From Paraliobacillus salinarum (lineage in GTDB: Bacteria > Bacillota > Bacilli > Bacillales > Amphibacillaceae): a stretch of 64,000 bases of DNA. Positions 29,674 through 38,635 of this stretch are shown piece after piece (position 1 is the stretch's first letter; each line of letters starts with the position of its first letter). A program made the position numbers and the translations under genes. The DNA lies in contig NZ_JACEFA010000005.1 in the NCBI RefSeq assembly GCF_014083865.1, forward strand, positions 124,001 to 188,000. The letters are read 5' to 3'. The notes beneath the pieces were generated by a model. The model ran no database searches. It was not told the origin of the DNA and saw only the letters and a list, made by a program, of their open reading frames with translations.

Positions 29674-30252
29674 ATGAAAAAAGTAGGATTATTAGGTGGT
29701 ACGTTCGATCCACCTCACATTGGGCATCTAGTGATCGCAGAAGAGGTTTATCACGAATTAGGTTTAGATGAAGTGTGGTTCATTCCTTCAAATGAACCAC
29801 CACATAAAAATAAAGCGACCACTACTGTTAAACACCGTCTTTCGATGGTTGAAGCAGCAATAGCGAGTAATGATCATTTTTTATTAAACCCAATAGAAAT
29901 AGAACGACCTGGGAAATCATATACATTTGATACGATTCAATTATTAATTCAAAAACACCCAGATATTTCATTTTACTTTATTATTGGTGCGGATATGGTG
30001 GAATATCTGCCTAAATGGAATCGAATAGATGAACTAGTTAATTTAATCACGTTTGTTGGCGTAAAACGGCCAGAATATGAATTAAAGACAGACTATCCAA
30101 TTCAAGTGATTGATATTCCAGGCTTGGATATTTCATCAACAATGATACGTGAACGTTTAGCTGAAAGAAAACCGGTTACTTATTTTATTCCACCTTCTGT
30201 CAGACAAGTGATAAAGGAGAATCAATTATATGAACCGAGAGAGCGCTCTTGA
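29674..30252 (+). CDS. nadD: Nicotinate-nucleotide adenylyltransferase
   Basis: NadD makes deamido-NAD from NaMN and ATP. The 192-residue protein has the nucleotidyltransferase motif GGTFDPPHIGHL (8-19), VWFIPSNEPPHK (about 34-45), FIIGADMVEYLPKW (about 101-114) and the ISSTMIRERL motif (about 153-162). The ATG follows AAGGTGTG. Its last 23 bp overlap the yqeK start. Confidence 0.97.
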   Translation: MKKVGLLGGTFDPPHIGHLVIAEEVYHELGLDEVWFIPSNEPPHKNKATTTVKHRLSMVEAAIASNDHFLLNPIEIERPGKSYTFDTIQLLIQKHPDISFYFIIGADMVEYLPKWNRIDELVNLITFVGVKRPEYELKTDYPIQVIDIPGLDISSTMIRERLAERKPVTYFIPPSVRQVIKENQLYEPRERS

Positions 30253-30802
30253 GCTTCTGAAACCACATTTAACTCAAAGCAGATACGATCATACAGTTAG
30301 AGTGACCGATGTAGCAATTAAATTAGCGGAGCATTATCAGGTTGATTCATCCAAAGTTGAATTAGCGGCTATTTTTCATGATTATGCAAAATATAGAGAT
30401 GTGAAAGAGATGGAGCAAATTATTCTTCAATCTAATTTACCAAAAGATCTATTGCACTTTCATTCAGAACTATGGCACGGTCCAGTTGGTGCTTTATTAG
30501 TTAAACAAGAGATTGGTATAACAGATGCGGATATACTAAGTGGTATTCATTGGCACACAACAGGAAAAGCGCATATGAGTACATTTGAAAAAATTATTTT
30601 TATAGCTGATTATATTGAACCTGGACGAGATTTCCCTGGTTTGCATGAAGTAAGACAACAAGCAGAGCATGATTTAGACACAGCATGTTTTTTAGCGCTA
30701 AAAAACACAATTGCTTTTTTAGTGAAAAAACAACAGTCAATATATCCAGATACGTTTCATGCATATAATTATTTTAAAAGAAAAATAAGAGGTGTTATTT
30801 AG
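30230..30802 (+). CDS. yqeK: HD-domain hydrolase YqeK (diadenosine tetraphosphatase)
   Basis: The 190-residue protein is an HD phosphohydrolase with His21, His50-Asp51 in IFHDYAKY, HGPVGALLV (about 84-92) and ADYIEPGRDFPG (about 125-136). Characterised YqeK proteins split Ap4A symmetrically into two ADP. ATG lies behind AAAGGAG inside nadD, indicating translational coupling. Confidence 0.94.
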   Translation: MNRESALELLKPHLTQSRYDHTVRVTDVAIKLAEHYQVDSSKVELAAIFHDYAKYRDVKEMEQIILQSNLPKDLLHFHSELWHGPVGALLVKQEIGITDADILSGIHWHTTGKAHMSTFEKIIFIADYIEPGRDFPGLHEVRQQAEHDLDTACFLALKNTIAFLVKKQQSIYPDTFHAYNYFKRKIRGVI

Positions 30803-31159
30803 ATGAATCATAAAGAAATTTTAAAAATAGCAGCACAAGCCTGTGACGATAAACGAGCAAGTGATATTGTTGCTTTAGATATGAATGATGTGTCGTTAAT
30901 GGCAGATTATTTTTTGATCTGCGATGGTTCAAATGAAAGGCAAGTACAGGCAATCGCTAGAGAAATTAAACAGCAAGCAGAAGCAAATGATTTTACTGTT
31001 AAGAGAATGGAAGGATTTGACCAAGCAAGATGGATTCTGGTTGATTTAGGGGATGTCGTTTGCCACGTTTTCCATAAAGATGAGCGTAACTATTACAACC
31101 TAGAACGACTTTGGGGAGATGCTCCACATGTAGACTTAGAGCTATCGTCAGAAGGGTAA
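30803..31159 (+). CDS. rsfS: Ribosomal silencing factor RsfS
   Basis: RsfS binds uL14 and prevents joining of ribosomal subunits when nutrients are scarce. The 118-residue protein shows SDIVALDMNDVSLMADYFLI, SNERQVQAIAREI, GFDQARWILVDLGDVVCHVF and YYNLERLWGDAP, all typical. The ATG directly follows the yqeK stop with AGAGGTG upstream. Confidence 0.97.
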   Translation: MNHKEILKIAAQACDDKRASDIVALDMNDVSLMADYFLICDGSNERQVQAIAREIKQQAEANDFTVKRMEGFDQARWILVDLGDVVCHVFHKDERNYYNLERLWGDAPHVDLELSSEG

Positions 31160-31165
31160 GAGGCG

Positions 31166-31915
31166 ATGGTTTATAACAAAATGGCTACTGTCTATGATCG
31201 TTTTATGGATAGCGCACCATACGCGCAATGGGCTTCTTTTACAAAAGAAGTGTTAGATCAAATCAAACCAGATGCAAAAACTGTAATTGACTTAGGGTGT
31301 GGAACTGGAACACTAACATTACGATTAGCAGCTGAAGGTTATCAAATGACTGGTGTGGATTTCGCATCCGATATGTTGTCGATCGCAGCGCAGCATGCTG
31401 CAGAAGAGGGAACACAAATTCAGTGGCTTCAACAAGATTTAACTACATTGGATGTTGGTAAAACCTTTGATGTGGCAGTAAGCTATTGTGATGTTATAAA
31501 TTATATTACAACCGAAAGCGATATAAAAAGCGTATTTAAAAATGTATATGAAACCCTCACTGATAGCGGTGTGTTTATTTTCGATGTACATGCCATATCA
31601 TATGCTGAAAATGTGTTAACAGATAATCTCTTTTCCGAAATAGACGAAGATATGGGATATGTTTGGTTCTGTGAGCCTGGTGAACATATTGGAGAAATGC
31701 ACCATGATATGACATTCTTCGTTAAAGATAAAGAACAATATGATCGTTTTGACGAACAACATCATCAACGAACGTTTCCTACAGCTACTTATCTAACGTG
31801 GTTAAAAGGTGTTGGTTTTGATAGTGTTACGATCTGTGCTGATTTTAATCCAACAATGATTACAGCTGAACAAGCGGATGAATCAGAAAGAGTATTCATT
31901 ATTTGTAAAAAATAA
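31166..31915 (+). CDS. yqeM: SAM-dependent methyltransferase YqeM
   Basis: The 249-residue class I methyltransferase has motif I VIDLGCGTGTLTL (40-52), the acidic GVDFASDML near 62-70 and DVAVSYCDVINYI (about 107-119). Substrate is unknown. It closes the yqeG-yqeM run, 6 bp after rsfS. A terminator overlaps its stop codon. Confidence 0.92.
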   Translation: MVYNKMATVYDRFMDSAPYAQWASFTKEVLDQIKPDAKTVIDLGCGTGTLTLRLAAEGYQMTGVDFASDMLSIAAQHAAEEGTQIQWLQQDLTTLDVGKTFDVAVSYCDVINYITTESDIKSVFKNVYETLTDSGVFIFDVHAISYAENVLTDNLFSEIDEDMGYVWFCEPGEHIGEMHHDMTFFVKDKEQYDRFDEQHHQRTFPTATYLTWLKGVGFDSVTICADFNPTMITAEQADESERVFIICKK

Positions 31916-31941
31916 AACGTTTAATACACGTTTTATTTTTT
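31912..31941 (+). terminator. Intrinsic terminator after yqeM
   Basis: ATAAAACGT and ACGTTTTAT form a 9-bp stem with a 7-nt loop and a following T5 run. The next 185 bp before comEA hold no ORF that I can support; B. subtilis has comER here. Confidence 0.82.
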
Positions 31942-32125
31942 ACAGAATATTTTTAGAAAAATGCAGGAATTACTTATTTTTTGTAGAATATATACGTTAA
32001 ATGTAAATCAGCCATACTTGCAGTTACTTCCCCCCGATTACCTCATATGATTACATCGTCTTTTCTAGAATTATTTCTCTTATGAATAAAATGATTTGAA
32101 AAATATTATAAAGTAGGTGTTGTGT

Positions 32126-32737
32126 GTGAAAAATTGGATCAAGCACAATTGGTTACTCTCCTGTATTGTTTTACTTGTTCTTTCAGTAGGTATGTGGGAA
32201 TGGTTTGGCCCGGATAAATCATCAGAATCTAACAATGATTTACAATTAGAAGATACCTCCGTAAATGAACCTACCGACACAAATCAAGAAACATCAAATA
32301 TAATTATTGTTGATGTAAAAGGTGAAGTTGAAAATCCAGACATTTATCAAGTGTCAGAAGATGAACGTGTAAAAGATGTCATTCTACTTGCTGGCGGTTT
32401 TTCAGAGGAAGCAGATTCGAGTAGTGTCAATTTAGCGCAAAAAGTTTTTGATGAAATGGTTATCACTGTTCCTAGGAAAAACAACAATTCAAATCAATCC
32501 TCAACATCCTCTTCAACTATTTCCTCAACTGAATCTACCTCTTCATTAGTAAAAATCAATCAAGCAACAAAAGAGGAAATTGAAACACTTCCTGGAATAG
32601 GCGCTGTTAAAGCGGAAGCAATTGTACAATACAGAGAAGAGCATGGTTTTTTCCAATCTGTAAGCGATTTAGAATCTATTACTGGAATCGGACAAAAAAC
32701 AGTAGAAAAATTAGAGCCTCACATCCAAATACCATAA
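32126..32737 (+). CDS. comEA: Competence protein ComEA (membrane-anchored DNA receptor)
   Basis: ComEA binds incoming DNA at the cell surface during transformation. The 203-residue protein has one N-terminal membrane helix (about 9-27), a SLBB domain (about 55-115, IIVDVKGEVENPDIYQV), a Ser/Thr-rich linker and a C-terminal double helix-hairpin-helix (LPGIGAVKAEAIVQYRE and ITGIGQKTVEKLEPHI). I take GTG 32126 with AAGTAGGTG upstream; GTG 32117 and TTG 32120 are in frame but overlap that site. Confidence 0.94.
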   Translation: MKNWIKHNWLLSCIVLLVLSVGMWEWFGPDKSSESNNDLQLEDTSVNEPTDTNQETSNIIIVDVKGEVENPDIYQVSEDERVKDVILLAGGFSEEADSSSVNLAQKVFDEMVITVPRKNNNSNQSSTSSSTISSTESTSSLVKINQATKEEIETLPGIGAVKAEAIVQYREEHGFFQSVSDLESITGIGQKTVEKLEPHIQIP

Positions 32738-32800
32738 ATCATATTGACGGATGTTGTCGTTTTTCTTAAACTGAATAAAAAAACAAGTGGGGTAATTAAA

Positions 32801-33265
32801 GTGGATAGAATTTCTTGGGATCAATATTTTATGGCGCAGAGTCATCTGTTAGCTTTACGAAGTACATGTGAACGATTAATGGTAGGTGCAACAATTGTTC
32901 GAGATAAACGAATTATTGCAGGTGGATATAATGGTAGTGTATCTGGAAGTGACCATTGTATTGATGAAGGTTGTTATGTGATCGATAACCATTGTGTAAG
33001 AACAGTACATGCCGAGATCAATGCTTTATTACAATGTGCTAAATTTGGTGTTGCAACAAGTAACGCAGAAATATACGTGACTCATTTTCCGTGTTTACAA
33101 TGTACAAAATCAATTATTCAGGCAGGAATTAAAGCAGTTTACTATGCAGCGGATTATAAAAATCATCCATACGCAATGGAGTTGTTTAAACAGGCTGGTG
33201 TATCCACAGAAAAGGTAGAATTAGAGCAAGTATCAATTGATTTATTACCACAAAATAAAATTTAA
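32801..33265 (+). CDS. comEB: ComE operon protein 2, dCMP deaminase family (ComEB)
   Basis: The 154-residue protein has the cytidine/dCMP deaminase zinc site: His70-Ala-Glu72 in TVHAEIN and Cys98/Cys101 in FPCLQC. It also carries the dCMP-deaminase cysteine-rich SDHCIDEGC segment. B. subtilis ComEB is longer by about 35 residues at the C-terminus. GTG 32801 is chosen for GTGGGG 8 nt upstream and because the protein then begins MDRISWDQYFMAQSH as expected. ComEB is reported not to be required for DNA uptake itself. Confidence 0.94.
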   Translation: MDRISWDQYFMAQSHLLALRSTCERLMVGATIVRDKRIIAGGYNGSVSGSDHCIDEGCYVIDNHCVRTVHAEINALLQCAKFGVATSNAEIYVTHFPCLQCTKSIIQAGIKAVYYAADYKNHPYAMELFKQAGVSTEKVELEQVSIDLLPQNKI

Positions 33266-33284
33266 TTAAAAGGATAGAAGGTAT

Positions 33285-35558
33285 GTGTCACTCATGAGAG
33301 GGTATTGGCATCTGTTTGCAATTGCTTCATCCATATCCATTATTGCAATTACATTTAAGAGTTATTTTTTATATGGCTTGATTGTTTTGTGGATATACAT
33401 ATTATATAGGCGTCAACGAATTCAAACTTTTCATGCTTTATTATTGATTGGCTTAACTGTACTCACTTCTTTATATTATTCAACGACAGAAGTGAGTACA
33501 ACTATTGACTTAAGTCAAGATAGCTTTACTGGTACAATTCCTTCACCAGTTGAAAGAAAGGAAAATCTAACCTCCCTCGTTTTTCAAACTGTAGACAAAA
33601 CAAACATTCAAGTCACATATTTTGATGATGATGGATCAAATCTGTCACAAACTTGGAAAACTGGGGCGGATTGCCAACTCCAAGGAATACCTCAATCTCC
33701 TCAACCTAGTACAAACCCTGGTCAATTCAATTTCCAAAAATACCTAAAGAATAAAAGAATTTCACATCAAGTAATACTGCGTGACTCAAACAATCTCACT
33801 TGTAAAGGGGAAAACGCTTTAGAGAAAATATATAATACAAGAAATATCGGAATAAATAACGTAAATGATTCTTTTAGCCAATTTACTTCAAGTTGGATAC
33901 TAGCCTTGTTTTTTGGCTTTGATGAACAGCTTGATGATCGCATCGTTACAGTTTTCGAGCATTGGAATTTGTCCCATCTGTTGGCTATTTCAGGGTTACA
34001 TGTTGGGCTGATAACTGGCCTTTTATATTTTCTCTTAGTCAAAACATCGATTTTATCAAAAGAAAAAGCTACATCTGTTATTGTCATTTTTCTGTTTCTC
34101 TATCCGTTTATTAGTGGAGGGGCCCCATCTGTTTGGCGAGCATCACTGATGACAATTACTGCAATGACAATGCTGCGATTTCGCAAACAAGGAAGTGTAG
34201 TAGATATTGTTAGCATTATATTTTTGGTGTGTGTTTTTTTTGATAAACAACTGATTTATCAGCTTGGATTCCAGTTCTCTTTTCTTGTAACAAGTAGCTT
34301 GATTTTATCAAGAAAATGGTTGAGGAGAACATCAAAAGCAAAGTTGATTGTACGCATTAGTTTAATTAGTATGTTTACATTATTACCACTACAGCTATTG
34401 CATTTTTACTATATTAATCCTTTTGCTATCTTGCTTAATATTGTGGTTGTCCCATATTATTCAATATTAGTCATGCCGTTTCTATTCCTATTATTGTTCG
34501 TCAGTTTCATTTCCCCAAACGCAATAACTTTTTTGGACTTCTTGTTCCAATCCATGCATCAACCAATGCTACAGATCATTACTTCGATCGACACCCACTT
34601 GTTTCATCCTTTCGTTATAGGAAAAATACCTCTTATGTACATTTGGATTTATTATGGTTTGCTTATTGTATTGTTTTATTCGATTGAAAAGCATCAAAAA
34701 AAATTAATGGTTATCTCCGTTTCTACAGTATGCGTCTTACTTTTATGGTTAGAGTTTCGTCCGTACATAGATGAACATGGTACAGTAACCATGCTTGATG
34801 TAGGGCAAGGAGATGCGATTGTAATTGAACTGCCATATCGAGAAGGCATCATCATGATTGATGCGGCAGGAACACTTAAAAAAGACTTTCAAACACCTTC
34901 TGACAAAACGTACAAACAAATCATTAATCCTTTTTTGTATAGCAAAGGGATTGATCAAATAGACATCATGTTTTTATCCCATGCAGATCATGATCATATT
35001 GGAAGTGTTCCCTATCTACTTAAAAATTTTGATGTAAACCATGTTGTAACAAGTGATTTTTTTGATAAAAGCATGTTACCTAACGCATTGTTACAAAAAA
35101 CAACATTTCACGTTGCAAGAGGTCAATCGATTGTAGACTATAGAGACTTATCGTTTCAAGTATTACATCCGGTTAAAGATATGAAAAACCGTAATGATAA
35201 TTCACTTGTACTGCAAGCGAGGATTGGTCAGTTAAATTGGCTGTTTACTGGTGATATTAGTCAAGAAACTGAGCAAGTAATATTAAAGCGTAATCCTAAT
35301 CTAAAAGTCGATGTTTTAAAGTTGGCTCATCACGGAAGTAAAGATTCCTCAGCGGAACAATTTATTAACCAGTTGAACCCAAAGATAGCCTTAATTTCTG
35401 TTGGTAGAGACAACCGTTATGGCCATCCAGCAGAGGAGGTTTTGCAACGATTAAAGAACAGTGAAACTCCTGTTTTAAGGACAGATAGACAAGGTGCAAT
35501 AATTTATACCTATAAAGATAATGGGGAAACCGGAACATTTTCAACATTTTTACCATAA
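33285..35558 (+). CDS. comEC: DNA internalization channel protein ComEC/Rec2
   Basis: ComEC forms the membrane pore for single-stranded DNA. The 757-residue protein has N-terminal membrane helices, an OB-like extracellular domain (about 65-175), the competence-domain helices (about 200-490; LLAISGLHVGLITG is the family signature) and a C-terminal metallo-beta-lactamase domain with SHADHDHIGS (His566 to His571), VLKLAHHGSKDS and VGRDNRYGHP, consistent with an intact nuclease-like site. The start is GTG 33285 or ATG 33294; neither has ideal spacing from AAGGATAGAAGG. Confidence 0.95.
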   Translation: MSLMRGYWHLFAIASSISIIAITFKSYFLYGLIVLWIYILYRRQRIQTFHALLLIGLTVLTSLYYSTTEVSTTIDLSQDSFTGTIPSPVERKENLTSLVFQTVDKTNIQVTYFDDDGSNLSQTWKTGADCQLQGIPQSPQPSTNPGQFNFQKYLKNKRISHQVILRDSNNLTCKGENALEKIYNTRNIGINNVNDSFSQFTSSWILALFFGFDEQLDDRIVTVFEHWNLSHLLAISGLHVGLITGLLYFLLVKTSILSKEKATSVIVIFLFLYPFISGGAPSVWRASLMTITAMTMLRFRKQGSVVDIVSIIFLVCVFFDKQLIYQLGFQFSFLVTSSLILSRKWLRRTSKAKLIVRISLISMFTLLPLQLLHFYYINPFAILLNIVVVPYYSILVMPFLFLLLFVSFISPNAITFLDFLFQSMHQPMLQIITSIDTHLFHPFVIGKIPLMYIWIYYGLLIVLFYSIEKHQKKLMVISVSTVCVLLLWLEFRPYIDEHGTVTMLDVGQGDAIVIELPYREGIIMIDAAGTLKKDFQTPSDKTYKQIINPFLYSKGIDQIDIMFLSHADHDHIGSVPYLLKNFDVNHVVTSDFFDKSMLPNALLQKTTFHVARGQSIVDYRDLSFQVLHPVKDMKNRNDNSLVLQARIGQLNWLFTGDISQETEQVILKRNPNLKVDVLKLAHHGSKDSSAEQFINQLNPKIALISVGRDNRYGHPAEEVLQRLKNSETPVLRTDRQGAIIYTYKDNGETGTFSTFLP

Positions 35559-35583
35559 TATATCTTAGAAGAAACCAAGGAGT

Positions 35584-35677
35584 AAGCGAAAGTAAATCAG
35601 TTTATATTTCTAAATGTCATATTCACTTGTGTTTACCTAAGTTAGCAAGACTTAACATGCTTACTTCTCGCTTTTTT
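35584..35677 (+). terminator. Possible comE operon terminator (long-loop hairpin)
   Basis: AAGCGAAAGTAA (35584-35595) pairs with TTACTTCTCGCTT (35661-35673), with one bulged base, over a 65-nt loop, followed by TTTT. An alternative AGTAAGC/GCTTACT pairing is also possible. Function as terminator is inferred. Confidence 0.5.
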
Positions 35678-35679
35678 GG

Positions 35680-35752
35680 TCAATCTATACTTGAAAACAT
35701 CGTTTAATTTGTAGCTGCCTAGGACTACAAATTAAACGTTCATATAGATTGA
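35680..35752. repeat. Long interrupted inverted repeat between comEC and holA
   Basis: The outer arms TCAATCTATA (35680-35689) and TATAGATTGA (35743-35752), a short TGAA/TTCA pairing, and a 14-bp inner stem CGTTTAATTTGTAG/CTACAAATTAAACG give about 28 bp of pairing. The loop contains CCTAGG. No T run follows on either strand, so it is not a standard terminator. There is no ORF in the 302-bp gap. Confidence 0.7.
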
Positions 35753-35788
35753 GGAGGGAGTAACTTCATTACTTCCTCCATTTATTTT
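35753..35788 (+). terminator. Hairpin with T-rich tail upstream of holA
   Basis: GGAGGGAGTAA pairs with TTACTTCCTCC (one G-U) around a 5-nt loop and is followed by ATTTATTTT. It could end the comE transcript or a short upstream RNA. Confidence 0.6.
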
Positions 35789-35860
35789 AGAAAAATGTAC
35801 TTGTTTTCTAACTTGATTACAATTAGGATGAATATAGAATTGTAATCAGGATGTGAGTAA

Positions 35861-36889
35861 ATGGATTATTTTAAAGCAATAAAGAAAATAGAGCAAAGGC
35901 AATTTCAATCGATTTATTTATTACAAGGAACCGAGTCCTATTTAGTTGAAAATATAGTTAATAAATTGAAGCAAAATGGATTAATGGACAATGATGATTA
36001 TGCAAATTTTATCCGTTATGACTTAGAAGAAACAACCATACAGGAAGTAATTATGGATGTAGAAACCTATCCTTTTTTTGGAGAACGTAAAATTGTTTTA
36101 GCCTACCATCCTGTCTTTTTAACAGCGAAGCCGGACAAGACTGGCTTAACACATCAAATACAGTCTTTATTAGACTATGCCTCAAACCCGGTAGATTATT
36201 CAATATTAGTACTTATAGCACCATATGAAAAATTAGATGAAAGAAAAAAAATTACCAAAACGCTTAAGAAGCAAGCAGAAATAATTGATTGTCAGCCAGT
36301 GAAAGAATGGGAAATAGATAAATGGATTGACTATTTAGTAAAGCAGTTCCATGTAGGAATCGAAAAAGCAGCCTATGAAACGATAACGAAAGAAACCGGT
36401 CCTAATTTAATGTTGTTGGAAAAAGAAATTGAAAAAATGGCCACTTATTTAGGGGGAAATGGGACAATCACTCCAGAAGTAGCAGAAGGATTAGTAGCAC
36501 ATCAATCAGCCACTAATTCAGGTTTCAAACTAGTTGATGCAGTTATTGCAAAACAATTAGGGAAAGCAATTGAAACTTACCAAGATTTATCCAAAATGAA
36601 TGAAGAAGAAATCGCACTTGTAGCATTATTGGCATCACAATTCAGAACACTTAGCCACGTTAAGACTTTAAAAAAGTCAGGGTATAGTCAACAACAGATG
36701 GCACAGCAATTAAAAGTACATCCTTATGTCATTAAAATGTCTCTATCAAGAGAAAAATATTTTACAAAAGAGAAAATTGAATCCATCTTAAATGAATGTG
36801 CAAATGCAGATATTAAGATAAAACAAGGATTGATGGATAAGAAGTTAGTGTTTGAATTATTACTTTATCAAATTATTTTTTCGGATTAA
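35861..36889 (+). CDS. holA: DNA polymerase III subunit delta
   Basis: HolA is the clamp-loader subunit that opens the beta clamp. The 342-residue protein has the divergent AAA+ fold of delta without Walker motifs: IYLLQGTESYLVENIV near the N-terminus (18-33), PFFGERKIVLAY (about 70-81), domain II DKWIDYLVKQF and the C-terminal collar ALLASQFRTLSHVK and IKQGLMDKKLVFELLL. ATG follows AGGATGTGAG. A bidirectional terminator separates it from rpsT. Confidence 0.96.
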   Translation: MDYFKAIKKIEQRQFQSIYLLQGTESYLVENIVNKLKQNGLMDNDDYANFIRYDLEETTIQEVIMDVETYPFFGERKIVLAYHPVFLTAKPDKTGLTHQIQSLLDYASNPVDYSILVLIAPYEKLDERKKITKTLKKQAEIIDCQPVKEWEIDKWIDYLVKQFHVGIEKAAYETITKETGPNLMLLEKEIEKMATYLGGNGTITPEVAEGLVAHQSATNSGFKLVDAVIAKQLGKAIETYQDLSKMNEEEIALVALLASQFRTLSHVKTLKKSGYSQQQMAQQLKVHPYVIKMSLSREKYFTKEKIESILNECANADIKIKQGLMDKKLVFELLLYQIIFSD

Positions 36890-36942
36890 TTTAACTTATA
36901 AACAGAAATCGTATCATATCAAATGTATAAAATAGCAATGAA

Positions 36943-36974
36943 AAAAAGCTTGTAGAACGCTCTACAAGCTTTTT
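36943..36974. terminator. Bidirectional terminator between holA and rpsT
   Basis: A perfect 14-bp stem (AAAAAGCTTGTAGA with TCTACAAGCTTTTT) with a 4-nt loop serves convergent genes, with T runs on both strands. Confidence 0.93.
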
Positions 36975-36996
36975 GTGTTGGTCATATTAAAAGAGA

Positions 36997-37263
36997 TTAA
37001 GCTGTAAGCTCATTTACTTTTTTAGTAAGACGTGATTTTTGACGATTACCATTATTTTTATGGATAATCCCTTTTTGTACTGCTTTATCAATTTTCTTAA
37101 CTGCTTTTTGTAGAGCAGCTTTTGCATCTTCCACATCTTTATTAGCAACAAATTTTTCAACTTGTTTAATGTGTGAACGCATTTCTGTTTTAATAGGTGC
37201 GTTATGCGCACGTAATTCGTTGTTTAAACGCACACGTTTAATTGCAGATTTAATATTAGCCAT
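36997..37263 (-). CDS. rpsT: 30S ribosomal protein S20 (bS20)
   Basis: The 88-residue, strongly basic helical protein begins [20 protein letters not shown] and contains [20 protein letters not shown] and [15 protein letters not shown], all typical of S20. GGAGGTG precedes the ATG by 6 nt. It is transcribed divergently from gpr, as in B. subtilis. Confidence 0.98.
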   Translation of the reverse strand: MANIKSAIKRVRLNNELRAHNAPIKTEMRSHIKQVEKFVANKDVEDAKAALQKAVKKIDKAVQKGIIHKNNGNRQKSRLTKKVNELTA

Positions 37264-37425
37264 TTTTTCACCTCCACGTTCTCAATTCGAAAACAATTAT
37301 AGAACAATCGTCATTGTACCAAAGCTTTGGACAATTTTCAATATAAATATAACTTATAAATTGTAGAAACGTATCTTTTTTTAAAATAATGGTAACGATA
37401 AGAATAAAAAAAGTGGTGACTACTT

Positions 37426-38526
37426 ATGAATAATGATAACAAAAAATCGTTTTCTATTCGAACAGATTTAGCTGTTGAAGCGAGAGATATGTTTGTTGAA
37501 AATAATGAAGTAGAAGAAAAACAATTAGATGGCATTAATATAAAAGAAACAACAAAAGGAAACACTACTATTTCATATGTGAATATTGATCAAGTAGGAG
37601 CAGAAAAGCTCGGTAAAAAAGCCGGTAAATATATTACGATTCATACAGAAAGTGTGAAATCTCAAGATAGTGAAGAACAAAATAAAGCCGCAAATACATT
37701 TTCAGAAGAATTAAAGCTTCTATTAGAACAAGAAGGGATCCTGGCGAATGCAACTTGTTTAATTGTAGGGTTAGGAAATTGGAATGTGACTCCAGATGCA
37801 CTAGGGCCCATGGTAGCAGAGAAAGTTCTTGTTACAAGCCACTTATTTGCACTTCATCCAGAAACAGTGGCTGAAGGATATCGTCCCGTTTCTGCTATTA
37901 CACCAGGAGTAATGGGAGTAACAGGAATTGAAACGAGTGACATCATACAAGGTATTGTTGAAAAACAATCACCTGATTTCATTATTGCGATTGATGCTCT
38001 AGCATCACGATCCGTTGAACGAGTGAATGCTACTATTCAACTTGCTAATACAGGAATTCATCCAGGATCTGGCGTTGGAAATAAAAGAAAAGAGCTAAGT
38101 AAAGAAACATTAGGAATTCCAGTTATTGCGATTGGTGTACCAACTGTTGTAGATGCTGTAACAATTACGAGTGATACGATTGATTATGTTTTTAAGCATT
38201 TCGGTAGAGAATGGAAGGAAAAAGATCGACCATCAAAGAGTCTTGCACCTGCTAGCATGCGTTTTGGTAAAAGAACACTAACAGAAGATGATTTACCAAG
38301 CGTTGAAAAAAGAGAAGCCGTTTTTGGGATGATGGGTAAACTGGATGAAGCAGAAAAGCGTGCCTTAATCTCAGAAGTACTGACACCTCTAGGACATAAC
38401 TTGATGGTAACACCAAAAGAAGTTGATGATTATATGAAAGATATGGCGTATCTTATTTCTTCAGGCTTAAATGCAGCGATTCATGAGACAATCCAAGTTG
38501 AATCAACTGGCTTTTACACTCGATAG
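37426..38526 (+). CDS. gpr: Germination protease GPR (spore protease, zymogen form)
   Basis: GPR degrades small acid-soluble spore proteins at germination; it is made in the forespore as a proenzyme that cleaves off its own N-terminal propeptide. The 366-residue protein opens with [17 protein letters not shown] (6-22), the expected propeptide region. Core segments [17 protein letters not shown] (near 107-123), [16 protein letters not shown] and [17 protein letters not shown] are typical of the A25 family. ATG follows GTGGTGA, a weak site. It precedes spoIIP as in B. subtilis. Confidence 0.97.
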   Translation: MNNDNKKSFSIRTDLAVEARDMFVENNEVEEKQLDGINIKETTKGNTTISYVNIDQVGAEKLGKKAGKYITIHTESVKSQDSEEQNKAANTFSEELKLLLEQEGILANATCLIVGLGNWNVTPDALGPMVAEKVLVTSHLFALHPETVAEGYRPVSAITPGVMGVTGIETSDIIQGIVEKQSPDFIIAIDALASRSVERVNATIQLANTGIHPGSGVGNKRKELSKETLGIPVIAIGVPTVVDAVTITSDTIDYVFKHFGREWKEKDRPSKSLAPASMRFGKRTLTEDDLPSVEKREAVFGMMGKLDEAEKRALISEVLTPLGHNLMVTPKEVDDYMKDMAYLISSGLNAAIHETIQVESTGFYTR

Positions 38527-38635
38527 TATACAAATAAAGAGAAATGCTCACATTTTAATTAAACATAAGTTCTACTTTTCCATACTCTATCATAATATCT
38601 AGTAAAGTTGATAGAACAGTGGGAGAGGAATATTT

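Noticed and set aside
31916-32125. Remnant of comER on the minus strand
   Set aside because: No ORF or recognisable NAD-binding motif remains; stop codons are frequent in all frames.
35559-35860. yqzM-like small gene between comEC and holA
   Set aside because: I found no small hydrophobic ORF with a ribosome site on either strand.
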